Source: Poa pratensis
Taxonomy: Eukaryota; Streptophyta; Magnoliopsida; Poales; Poaceae
Direction of reading: 5' to 3'
DNA length: 64,000 nt
Assembly (NCBI GenBank): GCA_947311845.1
Contig: CAMZMU010000062.1
Coordinates: forward strand, 49,992,788 to 50,056,787
Positions 22,701-34,156 of this stretch are shown here, piece after piece. The number at the start of each line of letters is the position of its first letter. The first letter of the stretch is position 1. The notes under the pieces were generated by a model that saw only the letters and a list, made by a program, of their open reading frames with translations, did not search any database and was not told the DNA's origin. Position numbers and translations under genes: made by a program.

Positions 22701-25700
22701 AATTCTCAGTCAGCTGACCTCAGCCACTTTCGCATGTGCGCGAGATGCTCTAACTGGTTTAATTCGAATCATCCCACTGGCCAGCCGGGTCAATACGCCC
22801 GCTCTACTCGTACGCTAGCTCTAGTGGTAGAGAAATATGTGTCTACGTGTCCACCGTGTGTCCATTTTCTGTTTTTTCTCGAGTATGGAGATAAAAATAT
22901 ACACAAAATATATGCACGTCGACGAGTAGGTTCCATTCCCGTGATCGGTTTCGAGTTTCGTCGATTCTAATTTCCTAATTTTGAACTAAAGTTTGCACCA
23001 TGTTTAGATGAATTTTGTCAAATTTATCACACTCAGTTGACTGTTTAAAATTTCCTTTCGCGAGTAGATCAATCTTGTCGTTTCCCACGACTTTCACGTA
23101 GTAACGTTTTCGTTTCGTCGGACTCGTACGCGCATAAATCAGTCGATTGCTGCAGGTGTACACGAGTTAAATTGATTGCTGACATATTGGCATTTTTTTG
23201 TCATGACAGGCCTGCAGACAACTTTTCGGCCTAACCTAGGACGAAAGGCAGATATCGGTTTGGCACAAAACGAAAGGTTTATTTCAGTTTGGGCTAAACC
23301 GACGACGCAATATTCTTAGAAAAAATTGTTGTCGTGCAATATTAGTAGTGAAATTTCTATAAAAAATAAAAATTGTATAACTGAAACCCAGTTAAAACCC
23401 GCTTACAAGTGAAAAAAAATGACAGTTACAACCCTATTTCTAAATGAAAGGATGACTCAGTTGCAAATGGAAAAATGACTCAATTGTAACAAAACTTGTA
23501 ACTAGAAACAAAATATCTCAGTTATAACCGCACTTGCAACCAGAAAAAAATATACCGGTTATAACTCGACCTGCAATTGGGAAAAAATAACTCACTTACA
23601 ACCACACTTGCAACTGGAAAAAATATCTCAGTTACAACTCCACTTGCAACGAGCAAAAAAAATCTCAGTTGCAACCACACTTGCAAGTGAAAAATATATC
23701 CCAGTTGCAACCGCACTTGCAAGTGAAAAATATATCTCATTTACAACTCTATTTGCAACTGGAAAATAAATATCTCAGTTGCAACCGCACTGGTAGTTGG
23801 AAAAAATATTTCAGTGACAATTCCACATGCAACTGGAAAAAATATCTCACTTACACCTAGAAAAACAATATCTCAGTTGCAACCGCACTTGCAAGTGGAA
23901 AAAAATTCAGTAACAACTCCACTTGCAACCGGCTTACAGACTCGAGAAAATATTAGTTGCAAATGTGGCTCAACAAAATCTCAGTTGCAACTGGCTTACA
24001 AACTCGAGAAAATCTCAGTTGCAATTGCAGTTGCAACTGGCTTCCAGACAAAAAAAAGCAAATAAAAATTAATTAAACAATAATTAAAAAATTAAACATA
24101 AAAACAAAAAAGAATAGATCTTACTTGAAACTTTCTTCTAAATTTGGGAAATCTCAATTGCAAGTGCAGTTGCAATTGGCACAAAAATCCCAATTGCAAG
24201 TGCAGTTGCAACTGGCTTCCAGACAAAAAAGCAAAACAGAAGTAATTAAAACAATAATATTAAAAGACGACATAAAAAAAGAATAGATCTCAGTTAAAAT
24301 GGCTTCCAGACTCGACAAAATTTAGTTGCAAGTGGAGTTGCAACTGTCTCAAAAAAAATCTCTGTTGTAAGTGCAGTTGCAACTGGCTTCCAGATTCGAG
24401 AAATCTCAGTTGCAAGTGCATTTGTAACTGGCTTACATACTCAAGAAAATTTCAGTTGCAAGTGAAGTTGCAATTAGCTTACATACTCGAGAAACATCTC
24501 AGTAGCAAGTACAGTTGCAATTGGCGTACACACCTGAGAAAATTTTATTTGCAAGTGAAGTTGCAACTAGCTTACAGACTCGAGAAAATATCACTTGCAA
24601 TTGAAGTTGCAACTGGCTTACAGACTCGAGAAAATCACAGTTGCAAGTGCAGTTGCAACTAGCTCAAAAAAATCCTAATTTTTTAGGCAGTTACAACTGG
24701 CAAAAAAAGAAAACAGATAAATAAAAATAATAATATAATAAACTAAACATAGAAACACAATAAAAAACTCTGTTGCAGCTGTCTTCCAGACTCGTCATTA
24801 AAAAAATCTCACTTCCAACTCGCTCAAAAAAATCCTAATTGCAAGTTTAATTGCAACTGTCTTCCACACCAAAAAACAACAAAATAATAGTCAAAACAAC
24901 AATAAAATAAAATAAAATAAAATAAACATAAAAATAAAAAGAATATATCTCAGTTGAAACTGGTTTCCAGAATCGACAAATCTCATTTGCAAGTGCAGTT
25001 GCAACTGGTTTCGAAATTAGACAAAATCTCAAGTGGAATTCAATTCTTCCATCACGCTAACTCTAGTACTGTTAACATATATGAGACTACAAACACATGT
25101 TCCAGTAGAGAACTTGATCGTCCCATGGCTAGTTGAAACCATGAAAGTAGATATTTTGGAATATACTAAAAACAGAAGAAAAAAATTAAAGCTAAAAATA
25201 TAATAAAGTAAACGTATAAATATAAATATAAAAACAAAAAAATAGCAAAATCAACGAATAATAATAGTTTCATTTTTTCTATCATCTCAGTTGCAACACG
25301 ACTTGCAATTGGACAACCTAATCTGCAATTGAATTTTTTTTCAGTTGCAACCTGATTTGGAACTAGAAAAGAAACTCAGTTGCAATCTGACTTGAAACTG
25401 AAAAAAAAACTCTGTTGCAATTTGACTTGCAATTGTAAAATTCTCAGTTGCAACCCGACTTGCAACTGGAAAATAACTCAACTGTGACCCGACTCTCAAC
25501 TCGGCAACGTAGCTTGCAACCAAAAAAAATTCTTATTGTAACATAACTTGCAACTTGAAAAGAAACTCAGTTGCAATCTGATTTGAAACTGAAAAAAGCC
25601 TCAGTTTCAATCTGACTTGCAACTAGACAATTCTCAGTAGCAACCTGACTTGCAACTGAAAAAACTCAGTTCAACCCGATTTGCACCTAAAAAATCTCAC

Positions 25701-26673
25701 TTTTGATCCCACCTGCCAGTTAGAAATTAATATCACTCGCAAGCTAACTTACAACTGAAAAAATTCTTAGTGGCAATCCAACTTGTAACCGACAAAACGA
25801 AAACATGGTAAATTCCTGGAAGTACACACTAAAAGTTATCAAGAGAAAACATAAGAAAATACCGCACAAAAGAAAATTCCCAGCCAACACGAGGAAGTCC
25901 CATATGGGCCGCTCAACAAAAGTATGGGACAACATAATAGACCAAGACGACCATGGGCTCAGAAAATGCAACGACAAAATGTATGTACACACAATCATCC
26001 GCCTCCCTCGGACTAAAACTCAGAACATACAAACAAAACACAAATCTTGGCGTTCCTGGATCCAACGGTTGCTGCATCAACTTGTAATAAATCGCAACCC
26101 GACATGCAACTGGAAAAATCTTAGTTACAACCTGAGTTGCAACTAAAAAAACACAGTTACAAGCCAAGTTGCAGTAGGAAAAAAATTAACAGTTACAACC
26201 CAACTTGCAACCGAAAACCGAGCACGTAGCAAATTTCTATTACTGCATTGCTAAAAAATTATCAAGAAAAATAGCACAAGGAAAAGCCTACCAAAATCCC
26301 ACATCAGATTTAGTAAGTTAAATGGGGAAATATAATGAGAAGGAAAGAAGATTAGTACAAGGAAATACAAACAAATACAAACAGTACACTGCTCTCCCTT
26401 CACAAGAAAAAAAATATAGAAAAAAATATGCATGCGTGGATAGGGCCCAACTAGACAAAGAAGAGAAAAAGAAAAAGCCCATCATCCGAATTGTTGATCG
26501 ATCAATTCCGTCTCGCGGACGGTGCTAGCCTGCACGCGCGTACATGTCGCGTACGGAGACCGGACGAATAAAACGATATGAATCTGAACACTGGATCGAA
26601 CGGTTAAAAAGTTGACTGATCCCTAGAATGAGCCCTAAGTTATGTCCATCTAACTCTCAGCTGACTGAGAATT
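22701..26673. mobile_element. putative 4-kb terminal-inverted-repeat element carrying the TTGCAA array
   Basis: The left end at 22701 reads AATTCTCAGTCAGCTGA. The right end at 26657-26673 is its exact inverse. Both are bounded by AAGCT (22696-22700 and 26674-26678), which would be a 5-bp TSD. No transposase ORF is present, so it would be non-autonomous. Immediately after the right AAGCT a further copy of the same terminal sequence begins (26679, with one substitution). The boundaries rest on short motifs and need comparison with other copies. Confidence 0.45.
23400..26215. repeat. degenerate minisatellite of TTGCAA palindromes
   Basis: Dozens of imperfect units carry paired TTGCAA words 8-14 bases apart. 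On the left (23400-24000) the theme is CAGTTGCAACCGCACTTGCA followed by ACTGGAAAAA. In the middle (24150-25030) it is CAGTTGCAAGTGCAGTTGCA followed by ACTGG and CTTACAGACTCGAGAAAAT. A sparser theme runs at 25280-26215. AT-rich blocks of about 70 bp (near 24053, 24227, 24690, 24880), each with AAAAAAGC/GA..AATAA text, recur and give a higher-order pattern. An (ATAAA)n run lies near 24899-24932. Frames here are shadows of the repeat. Confidence 0.85.
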
Positions 26674-26678
26674 AAGCT

Positions 26679-27147
26679 AATTCTCGGTCAGCTGACATCA
26701 GCCGTGTATACTTGGAGGGATTTCCGATTGATCAGCTGGCTCGCGATGTTTAACTTCGTTTCATGAAAAGCCTACTGGGCCTTAACTGCATGCATGTAAT
26801 GGGCGGGCACGCTAGAGTCATTTTCCTTCGTTGTTTTTTTCTGTTACGGCTGTAGGCTACCATATGGTGCATTTTCTTCATTCTTTTTTTACCTACTGGT
26901 CAACGAAGGACATTACGGAAATGTGAGACAATTCTACAGAAAATACTGATTGGGAGACAATATGGACCATAGTCCGGAGCAACATTTATTTTTGTGTTCA
27001 TGTTGATATTAGGCTAAGCTGAGAATTAGCAAAACGATAGTTTATGCCCTCAACCTGTTTGACCAAATTCCTCTCAGGAATGGTTCTCAATTTGTGTTCT
27101 CTGACCATGCACCTGACACGCACCGAAGTAGTTCAATCTCGGTCCAT
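26679..27147. other. possible neighbouring element, otherwise no gene
   Basis: The segment starts with AATTCTCGGTCAGCTGAC, a near copy of the terminal repeat of the preceding element. It contains GAGAATT at 27016-27022 in the inverse sense, so a small related element of about 345 bp is possible. No ORF. Confidence 0.3.
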
Positions 27148-27989
27148 AATAACATGAATATGCACCCGACCGGATAGGGTTACTGTTTGAGAGCGGCGGA
27201 TAGAGGCGACCGCGTCCTCCGGAGCTTCGCCGGCGGATCTGCTGCTCCCCCTCCGCCTCCGGCCGCCGTCTCAGCGCCGCGAGGTGGGGGGGAGCCGCGG
27301 CTCCGACGTGTGAGTAGTTAGGTCCTAGCTAGGTGTGTGTACCCAGTGGCGCCTCCGTTGACGGTGGCGGTGGCGCCGGTTAGGGTTTTGTCCTCCCCCT
27401 CTTCCCGTTCCGGCTTCGTCGCCGGAGAGGTTGTGGAGTTGTCGCGTCGGGCGCGGTCTTCCGTCCGTGCTCCTCTGGCCGGCCGTGGTGACGAGGAGAG
27501 GAGCCGGTGGTGGTCGTTGTTCCGTTTTTGGTGCAGGTGGTTCTGGTGGTTTGCTTCTTCGTTGTTTATGCTTCAGCTGGCCATGGTGGCGTGGGGAGCA
27601 GCGGCTGGAGATGCGGTGGTGCGGCTGGTGGTGGACCTGGGCGGCGCGGCGCCGGCTGGAAGATGGGCGATGCTGGAGAGCTCGCGCTGTGGCTGTGCGC
27701 GTTCATCGAGTCCAAGCTTCGTCGCGTGGCGGCGGACGGCTCATGCGGCCAACTACAACATGTGGCGGCGCTCTCTCTCCGGTGGATCGAGGTACGGCGG
27801 CGCCGGCGACGTCTAGGCTCTTGGGAGCAGGCTGATGGATCCGATTGTAATTCGTTCACGGAGCTCAGGGGGCTTCGTGCAATTTTTAGGGTCCTGCTGT
27901 AATTTCTTTTCTTTGTTGGACTTGTTTGTAAATTGTGCTGAGTTTCATAATATATGGGTCGGATCCTTCCTCAAAAAAAAAATAACATG
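27148..27989 (+). mobile_element. GC-rich retroposon with 9-bp TSD and poly(A)
   Basis: AATAACATG lies at 27148-27156 and at 27981-27989, the right copy directly after a poly(A) run that follows CCTTCCTC. The body (about 820 bp) is strongly GC-rich at the 5' end and AT-rich at the 3' end, the same design as the 11068-11803 retroposon but in plus orientation. Frames such as 27337-27816 (159 aa) and the overlapping 27431-27835 are Arg/Ser/Trp-rich and match nothing I know. It is likely a non-autonomous or internally deleted LINE. Confidence 0.75.
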
Positions 27990-28059
27990 CTCGGTCAAAT
28001 TGGCTGAACTATGTGCATGCCCAGTAGAGAACCTGACGAGTAACAAATGAATTGGGGTT

Positions 28060-30780
28060 CTATGCATGCTCTAAGACATGAAGCAATTACAAAAGACTAC
28101 GGAACTTAGCGCGGCAAATACCGCGCCTGTTTGGTGAAATTCAAATTTGAAAATGTCGATATGTAAAAGTTGCGAAGATTTCAAATTTTTTGAAATGTGA
28201 AGAAAGTTTACGTATAAAAATTGTTCAGATTTTGGAAATAGTTTAGAAGAAGAAATACGGTGGTGTGAAAAATTCAAATTTGAAAATGTCCGCACTCTAA
28301 AGTTGTTCAGATTTAGTTTTGTTGGAACTGGAAAAAAGTTTACATTTATAAATTGATCTAATTTGGGAAATTATTTAAATTGAGAAGCTATTCATATTTG
28401 AATTATATCTACGTTTATGAAATGCTTAGTTTTGAAAGGCATTCAAAATTTTGAAGTATTCAAATTTGAAATTTGATCATATGCTATAAGTAGTGAGCAA
28501 ATTTTTTTTTGTCCATGTTGATATATTTGTCACATTTGTGAATACTGTGGTGTAAAAAAATTTAAATTTGAAAATGTCCACATTCAAAAGTTGTTCAGAT
28601 TTTAATGTATCGATTTTTTTTATAAAAAGTTTACATTTGTAAATTGTTGAATTTTTAAAATTGTTAATAGTGAGAAGTTATTCATATGTGATGTCTTCTT
28701 TATGTTTTTTAAATGCTCAGATTTGAAAATGCATTTAAAATTTTAAAATATTCAACTTTTGGAATTTGATCATATGCCATAAATGAGCAACATTTATTTT
28801 TGTGTTCATGTTGATATATTTGTTATATTTTTCTCGCCCGGGTGGTAAAATTTTAATTTGAAATTGTCCACATTAAAAAATTACGCAGATTTGAGAATTA
28901 TTGAAATACAAAGAAAGCTTACGTTTCGAGATTGTTAAGTGTTCGAAAATTATTCAATTAGGGAAGTTATTCAGATTTGAATTCTGTTAACGTTTACAAA
29001 ATGTTCAGATTTGAAGGGCATTTGTGAATTTGAAATATGCATGATTTAGTAGTTTTTGGAAATTGTTTAAATGTCCCAAAACAATATCTATAAATTGTTT
29101 TAAATTATTTGAAGCATGTACTATTTTGAATTTTGTGTTTTGATTCGATTATATTTATTTGGAATGTAAGTTGAAAACTGCTAATTGTTAATATTTGCAT
29201 TTGTAGTTGCAGCATCTAGTAGTTTTTGAGATTGTTTAAAAACCATAAAACAATGTTTGTGAAGTGTTTTATTTTAAATGTTGTTTTCTGATTCAGTTAT
29301 ATTTAGTTGGAAAATAAGTTTGAAACAGTTATTTTTCATTATTTTGATATTTTAAAGCCCATGATATAAATGGGTAATTGTATTTAAATGATTTACCGAA
29401 CTCTATTTAAATAAGATGTTTTTTATCAAATTATTTTGTTGGGTTTATCATATTGAATGAGATTACTGATATTGTTTTTCTGGATTTTATTTGAGTTCAA
29501 AAGGATCTATTCAAAAGGAAATTATGAAATCCATATTTTTATCAAATGGGCCTTTATGTATTATTTGAAATTATTAAGATTTGAAATAATTTTGAAAAGG
29601 TCCCAAAGTATTTAAAATGTTTATTTTGATTTTTACAATTTTTTGGAAATTGGGCTGAATTGATTTGTAGTTCTATTTGAAAAGTTTCAAAAGTTTTGGA
29701 AAATAGAAAAACAAAACGAAAATAAGTTTGGAACTGTTATTTCTCAGTATTTTGATATTTTGAAAACTATGATATAAATGGGTAGTTGTATTTAAATGAT
29801 TTACCGAACTCTATTCGGAATTTGAAAAGGTCGACATTCTAAAATTGTGTAAGTTTGGAAATTATTGGAATTCCAAAAAGTTGTCATTTTAAAAATGGAC
29901 TGATTTTAGAGATTGCTCAAATTTGAAAATTGTTGTGATCCAAAAAAATTACATTTTAAAAATGTTTAGATTTTAAAAATTGGTTTAGTTGGAAATGTAT
30001 TAAGGTTTGAATTATGTTAACGTTCATAAAATGATCAGATTTGAAAGAATTTTAAAAAAAATTAGTGGGCTCAAATTTGAAATTTAGATTGAAATGCTCC
30101 AATATGGTTATGTTTGTCTTAATTTTTTTGCAAATGTTGACAAATTTGAAATTTTCAAACATGATTTCTTTTTTTTGTCGTAAATAGTTAGTTCCATGTT
30201 TTTTTAAATGTTGAGGTTTCGAAATTTGTTCAAATTGGAAAGTTATTAAGGTTTGAATTGTTGTCACGTTTGTAAAATGTTAGTTGTGAAAGACTTTTAA
30301 AATTGTGAAGTACTGAAATTTGGATTTTGAATTAGAATGTGCCAGTAAGGGCTGAAAATTATTGGAATTTTTAAAAAGTTTGCGTTTTTAAAAATGTTCA
30401 TATTCTAAAATTGGTCAAATTGGAAATTTTAACGATTTGGATGTATCTAGACATGTTACAAATATAGATACATCCACTTTTGTACAAATGAAAGACAACT
30501 AATTTAGAACGGAGGGAGTAGATTTGAAAGAATGCTAAAATTTTGGAAGATTCAAATTTAAAATTTGGATTTAAATGCTCTAATATGTTTGTGTTCTTCT
30601 CACAAATTTTTCCAAATATTGACCAATACAAAATATTTAAACATGTTTCTTTTTTTGTTATAAATAGTTTTTTGTTTTTTAGTCATTTTGATATATTTTT
30701 TTTATATAGAGGATGGTTATTTGTAAAAATGTTTGCATTTTCTGTTTCTGTTTTTTTTAACTGACATGTTGGGCCCAGCG
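28060..30780. repeat. AT-rich tract of degenerate ATTTGAAA-type repeats
   Basis: There is no gene here. The tract is built from endlessly varied words such as TTCAGATTTGAAAATG and AAATTTGAAATT, a texture common in untyped or CACTA-like grass repeats. One block of about 98 bp is present twice, at 29310-29408 and 29718-29815. A 33-bp block at 28785-28817 is identical to 26977-27009. Frames here are chance products. Confidence 0.6.
30433..30520 (-). mobile_element. truncated Stowaway-type MITE
   Basis: On the minus strand it starts CTCCCTCCGTTCTAAATTAG and continues with a GGATGTATC..GATACATCC inner inverted repeat, as in Stowaway elements. The opposite terminus is missing. Confidence 0.65.
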
Positions 30781-31265
30781 TTGACGTCATCCGATGACAT
30801 CAGCAATGGCTGCCGTCTTCCCCGGGTGGCCATGTCGACCATGGCGGCGTCGATTGAGGCCGAGAGGGGTGGCGCGGCCTAGCGCGTTCGATGCAGCGCG
30901 TCGCGGGCAACCAAAGTGTGGCGGCGCTGGGCAAGGCGAGGTCGGGAGGCAGCGAATCGTGGCATGGCGGTGGCGGACGGACCCGGGGAACACGACTCCG
31001 GCGCGGGCGTCTCTGAGCTTCCAAGCTCGCGATTTTCGGCGAGGATGGAGAGGAGGTCGAGGCCGTCCCGCGGGTGCTCTTCGATTTGATCGGGAGGGCG
31101 TGCAGCGGCGGCACGACGCGTCGGCGGCGGCGGCAACTCCGACCATGCGTGGGGAAGGAGAGAGCAGAGAAGGTGGAGATGTGTGGGAGTTTTTGCATGG
31201 AGGTCCCTGGCGTTGTCGGAATTTGCGTATTAGTCCTTTGCGGGGTTTTTTTTTCATAATTTTGC
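30781..31265. other. GC-rich block, no gene recognised
   Basis: A GC-rich stretch with long overlapping frames on both strands (for example 30787-31419 minus, 30794-31270 plus). All are rich in Arg, Pro, Ala and Gly and without a domain. Its look is close to the GC-rich block inside the LTR at 520-1040, so it may be old LTR material. It ends where LINE coding homology begins. Confidence 0.35.
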
Positions 31266-32578
31266 TATAGCTCGAAAGAAGCGAAATGCTATCAGGAAAC
31301 TGAAGAATAATGATGGGCTGTGGCTGGAAGGAGATGATCAGATCAGTGCTCTGGCTACTGATTATTTTAAGAACCTCTTCACTGCCGATGTTTCTGTTTC
31401 GGATATGGAGGTTATTCAAAAAGTAAAACCAATTGTGTCTGAGTATATGAATGAATCTCTGACAGCTCCTTATTCGGAAGAAGAGGTTAAGAGAGCTTTG
31501 TTTGCCATAGGTGATCTTAAAGCACCAGGTCCAGACGGTCTACGTGCAATATTTTATAAAAGGTTTTGGGATTTATTGGGAGAGGATTTAACTAAAGATG
31601 TTCTGTCGGCAGTTAATAGTGGAGTAATTCCTGCAGGATGGAATTTGACTACGATAGTGTTAATTCCGAAGGTGGATACTCCGGAGAACATAACCCAATT
31701 CAGGCCTATCAGCCTTTGTAATGTTATCTATAAGGTGATCTCAAAGATGCTTGCGGCTAGGCTCAAGATACTGCTCCCGATATTATCTGCGAAAATCAAG
31801 GCGCCTTTGTGCCTGGCAGGATTATTACTGATAATGTTATTGTTGCGTATGAATGTATGCACACTATGAAGAAGAAGAAGGTGGGGAAGAAAGGTGTATG
31901 TGCAATAAAACTTGATATGCACAAGGCATATGATCGGGTAGAGTGGGTTTTCTTTAAAGAATATCATGCTTCGACTTGGGTTTAATTCCCAGTGGGTTGA
32001 TTTAATCATGTCATGTGTTTGCTCAGTGGAATATAAGGTCAGGATCAATTCCAGTGAGTCGGATACATTCTTGCCGTCAAGGGGTTTAAGGCAGGGGGAT
32101 CCCCTATCCCCTTACCTTTTTTGCTCTGCACTGAAGGTTTGTCAGCCCTAACTAAACATGAAGAAGAGCATGGAAATCTAAAAGGTATTCAGGTATGCCA
32201 AAACGGCCCCATTGTTTCAAATCTATTTTTTGCTGACGATTCTCTCATGCTGATTCAAGCGGACGCAACAAATGCTGCTACCCTAAAAAGGGTGTTGGAT
32301 AATTATTGCGCGGCATCGGGCCAATTGGTGAGTGAAGCGAAATCATCAATATTTTTTAGTCCAAACACCAAGGTGGAGGACAAGGCCGAAGTGTGCCAAA
32401 TTCTGAATATTATGACGGAGTCAATTACAGACAAATACCTTGGTTTGCCTGCAATGATAGGTATGGATCGAACTGATTGTTTTCGCCACATAATTGATAG
32501 AATTGCAAAATTGGTGAATGGTTGGAAAGAAAGATTATTGAGTTTGGGTGGAAAGGAAGCTCTTCTCAAAGCGGTGGC
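31266..32578 (+). pseudogene. L1-like LINE reverse transcriptase, part 1 of 3
   Basis: 5'-truncated ORF2. Visible blocks are [72 protein letters not shown], the catalytic FADDS (about 32230) and KYLGLPA. At least three single-base frameshifts break it (about 31770, 31955 and 32125). Coding text stops at 32578, where LTR element 1 is inserted, and resumes at 39402. Plant L1-type LINEs copy themselves by target-primed reverse transcription; this copy is dead. Confidence 0.9.
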
Positions 32579-34156
32579 TGATGGCGTGAATCACACGCTC
32601 GTTGGGAGACCCAAGAGGAAGGTATGATGCAGTTCAGCAGCAAGTTTTCCCTCAGAAAGAAACCAAGGTTATCGAACCAGTAGGAGCAGCAACTCTTCAG
32701 AAGGTTGTTGGTGGCTCGCACGGCGCAAACGATCACCAACGTGGAATCTGCACACAACACAATCAAACTACTTTGCCCCAACGAAACAGTGAGGTTGTCA
32801 ATCTCACTGGCTTGCTGAAAACAAAGGATTAAACGTATGGTGTGGAAAATGAGTATTAAATTGCAGAGAATGAAAAAGGAACAGTTTGCAGTTTGTGGTT
32901 GTTTAATCAGTGTAAAAGAATGGACCGGGGTCCACAGTTCACTAGTGGTGTCTCTCCATAAAAGATAACTAACATGTTGGGTGAACAAATTACAGCTGGG
33001 CAATTGACGAATAGTGAGCGCATGACAATGCATATACATGACATGTTGACTACTATGATATTTAATTGGGCATTACGACATAATACATAGACCGTTATCC
33101 AACAGCATCTATGACTAATAATCCACCGCCGGGTTGTCATCCGAGTCCCCCGTTGGTATTAAGTTGCAAGCAACGGATAATTGCATTAAGTAAAGTGCGT
33201 AATGTAAACAAACACATATGCCGTGGACATAGCATCGTTAGGTTATCCCTAGTGGCAACAGCACATCCACAACCTTAGAACTTTCTGTCACTGTCCCAGG
33301 TTAAACGGAGACATGAACCCACTATCTAGCATAAATACTCTCTCTTGGAGTTACAAGCATCTACTTGGCCAAAGCATCTACGAGTAACGGAAAGCATGCA
33401 AGATCTTAAATAACATATAAGATAGATTGATAATCAACTTGACATAATATTCAATATTCATCGGATCCCAGCAAACACAACATGTAGCATTACAATAATA
33501 TGATCTTGATCATGTAGGGCAGCTCACAAGATCTAAACATGATGGCACAAAGTGGAGAGACAACCATCTAGCTACTGCTATGGACCCGTAGTCCAAGGAT
33601 GAACTACTCACGCATCACTCCGGAGGCAGGCATGGCGATGTAGAAGCCTCCGGTGACGATTCCCCTCTCCGGCAGGGTGCCGGGAAGAGGTTCTGAACCC
33701 TCCCGAGCTAGGGTTGACGACGGCGGCGTCTCTGGAACTTTTCGTGGATATTTGCTCAGGTACTTAGGGTTTTCGCGTCGGGGGGAATAAGTAGGCGAAA
33801 GGGCGGCGGCTGGAGACCCCCGAGGGGCCCACACCACCCTAGGGCGCGGCAGAGGGGGGCCCGCGCCCTAGGTGCGTGTGGGGCCTCCTGGCTCTCCTCT
33901 GTGCTCCTTCGCTCCGTCAGGTGTTCTGGAAAAATAGGGACCCCGTGTAGTTTCGTCCAATTCCGAGAATATTTCCAGACTAGCTTTTCTGGAATACAAA
34001 AACAGCAGAAAACAGGAACTGGCACTTCGGCATCTTGTTAATAGGTTAGTCCCAAAAAATGTATAAAAGTGATATAAAGTAGATGCAAAACATGTAGCAA
34101 TTGGTATAAAACAAGCATGGAACATCAAAAATTATAGATACGTTTGAGACGTATCA
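32579..34156 (-). repeat. 3' LTR of element 1
   Basis: 1578 bp, nearly identical to 37830-39401. Confidence 0.92.

Noticed and set aside
23522..26167. Short frames in the AT-rich repeats such as 23522-23740 and 25805-26146
   Set aside because: Their peptides simply repeat the DNA unit and carry no protein features.
23400..26215. The TTGCAA array as a CRISPR array
   Set aside because: Units are degenerate, spacing varies, there are no unique spacers or cas genes, and the context is a plant genome.
27337..27902. Three overlapping frames of 130-160 codons as a gene
   Set aside because: They lie in the GC-rich head of a retroposon and have no recognisable domain.
30787..31419. A 210-codon minus-strand frame
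   Set aside because: It is Arg/Pro-rich and low in complexity, overlaps other open frames, and runs into LINE sequence of opposite orientation.
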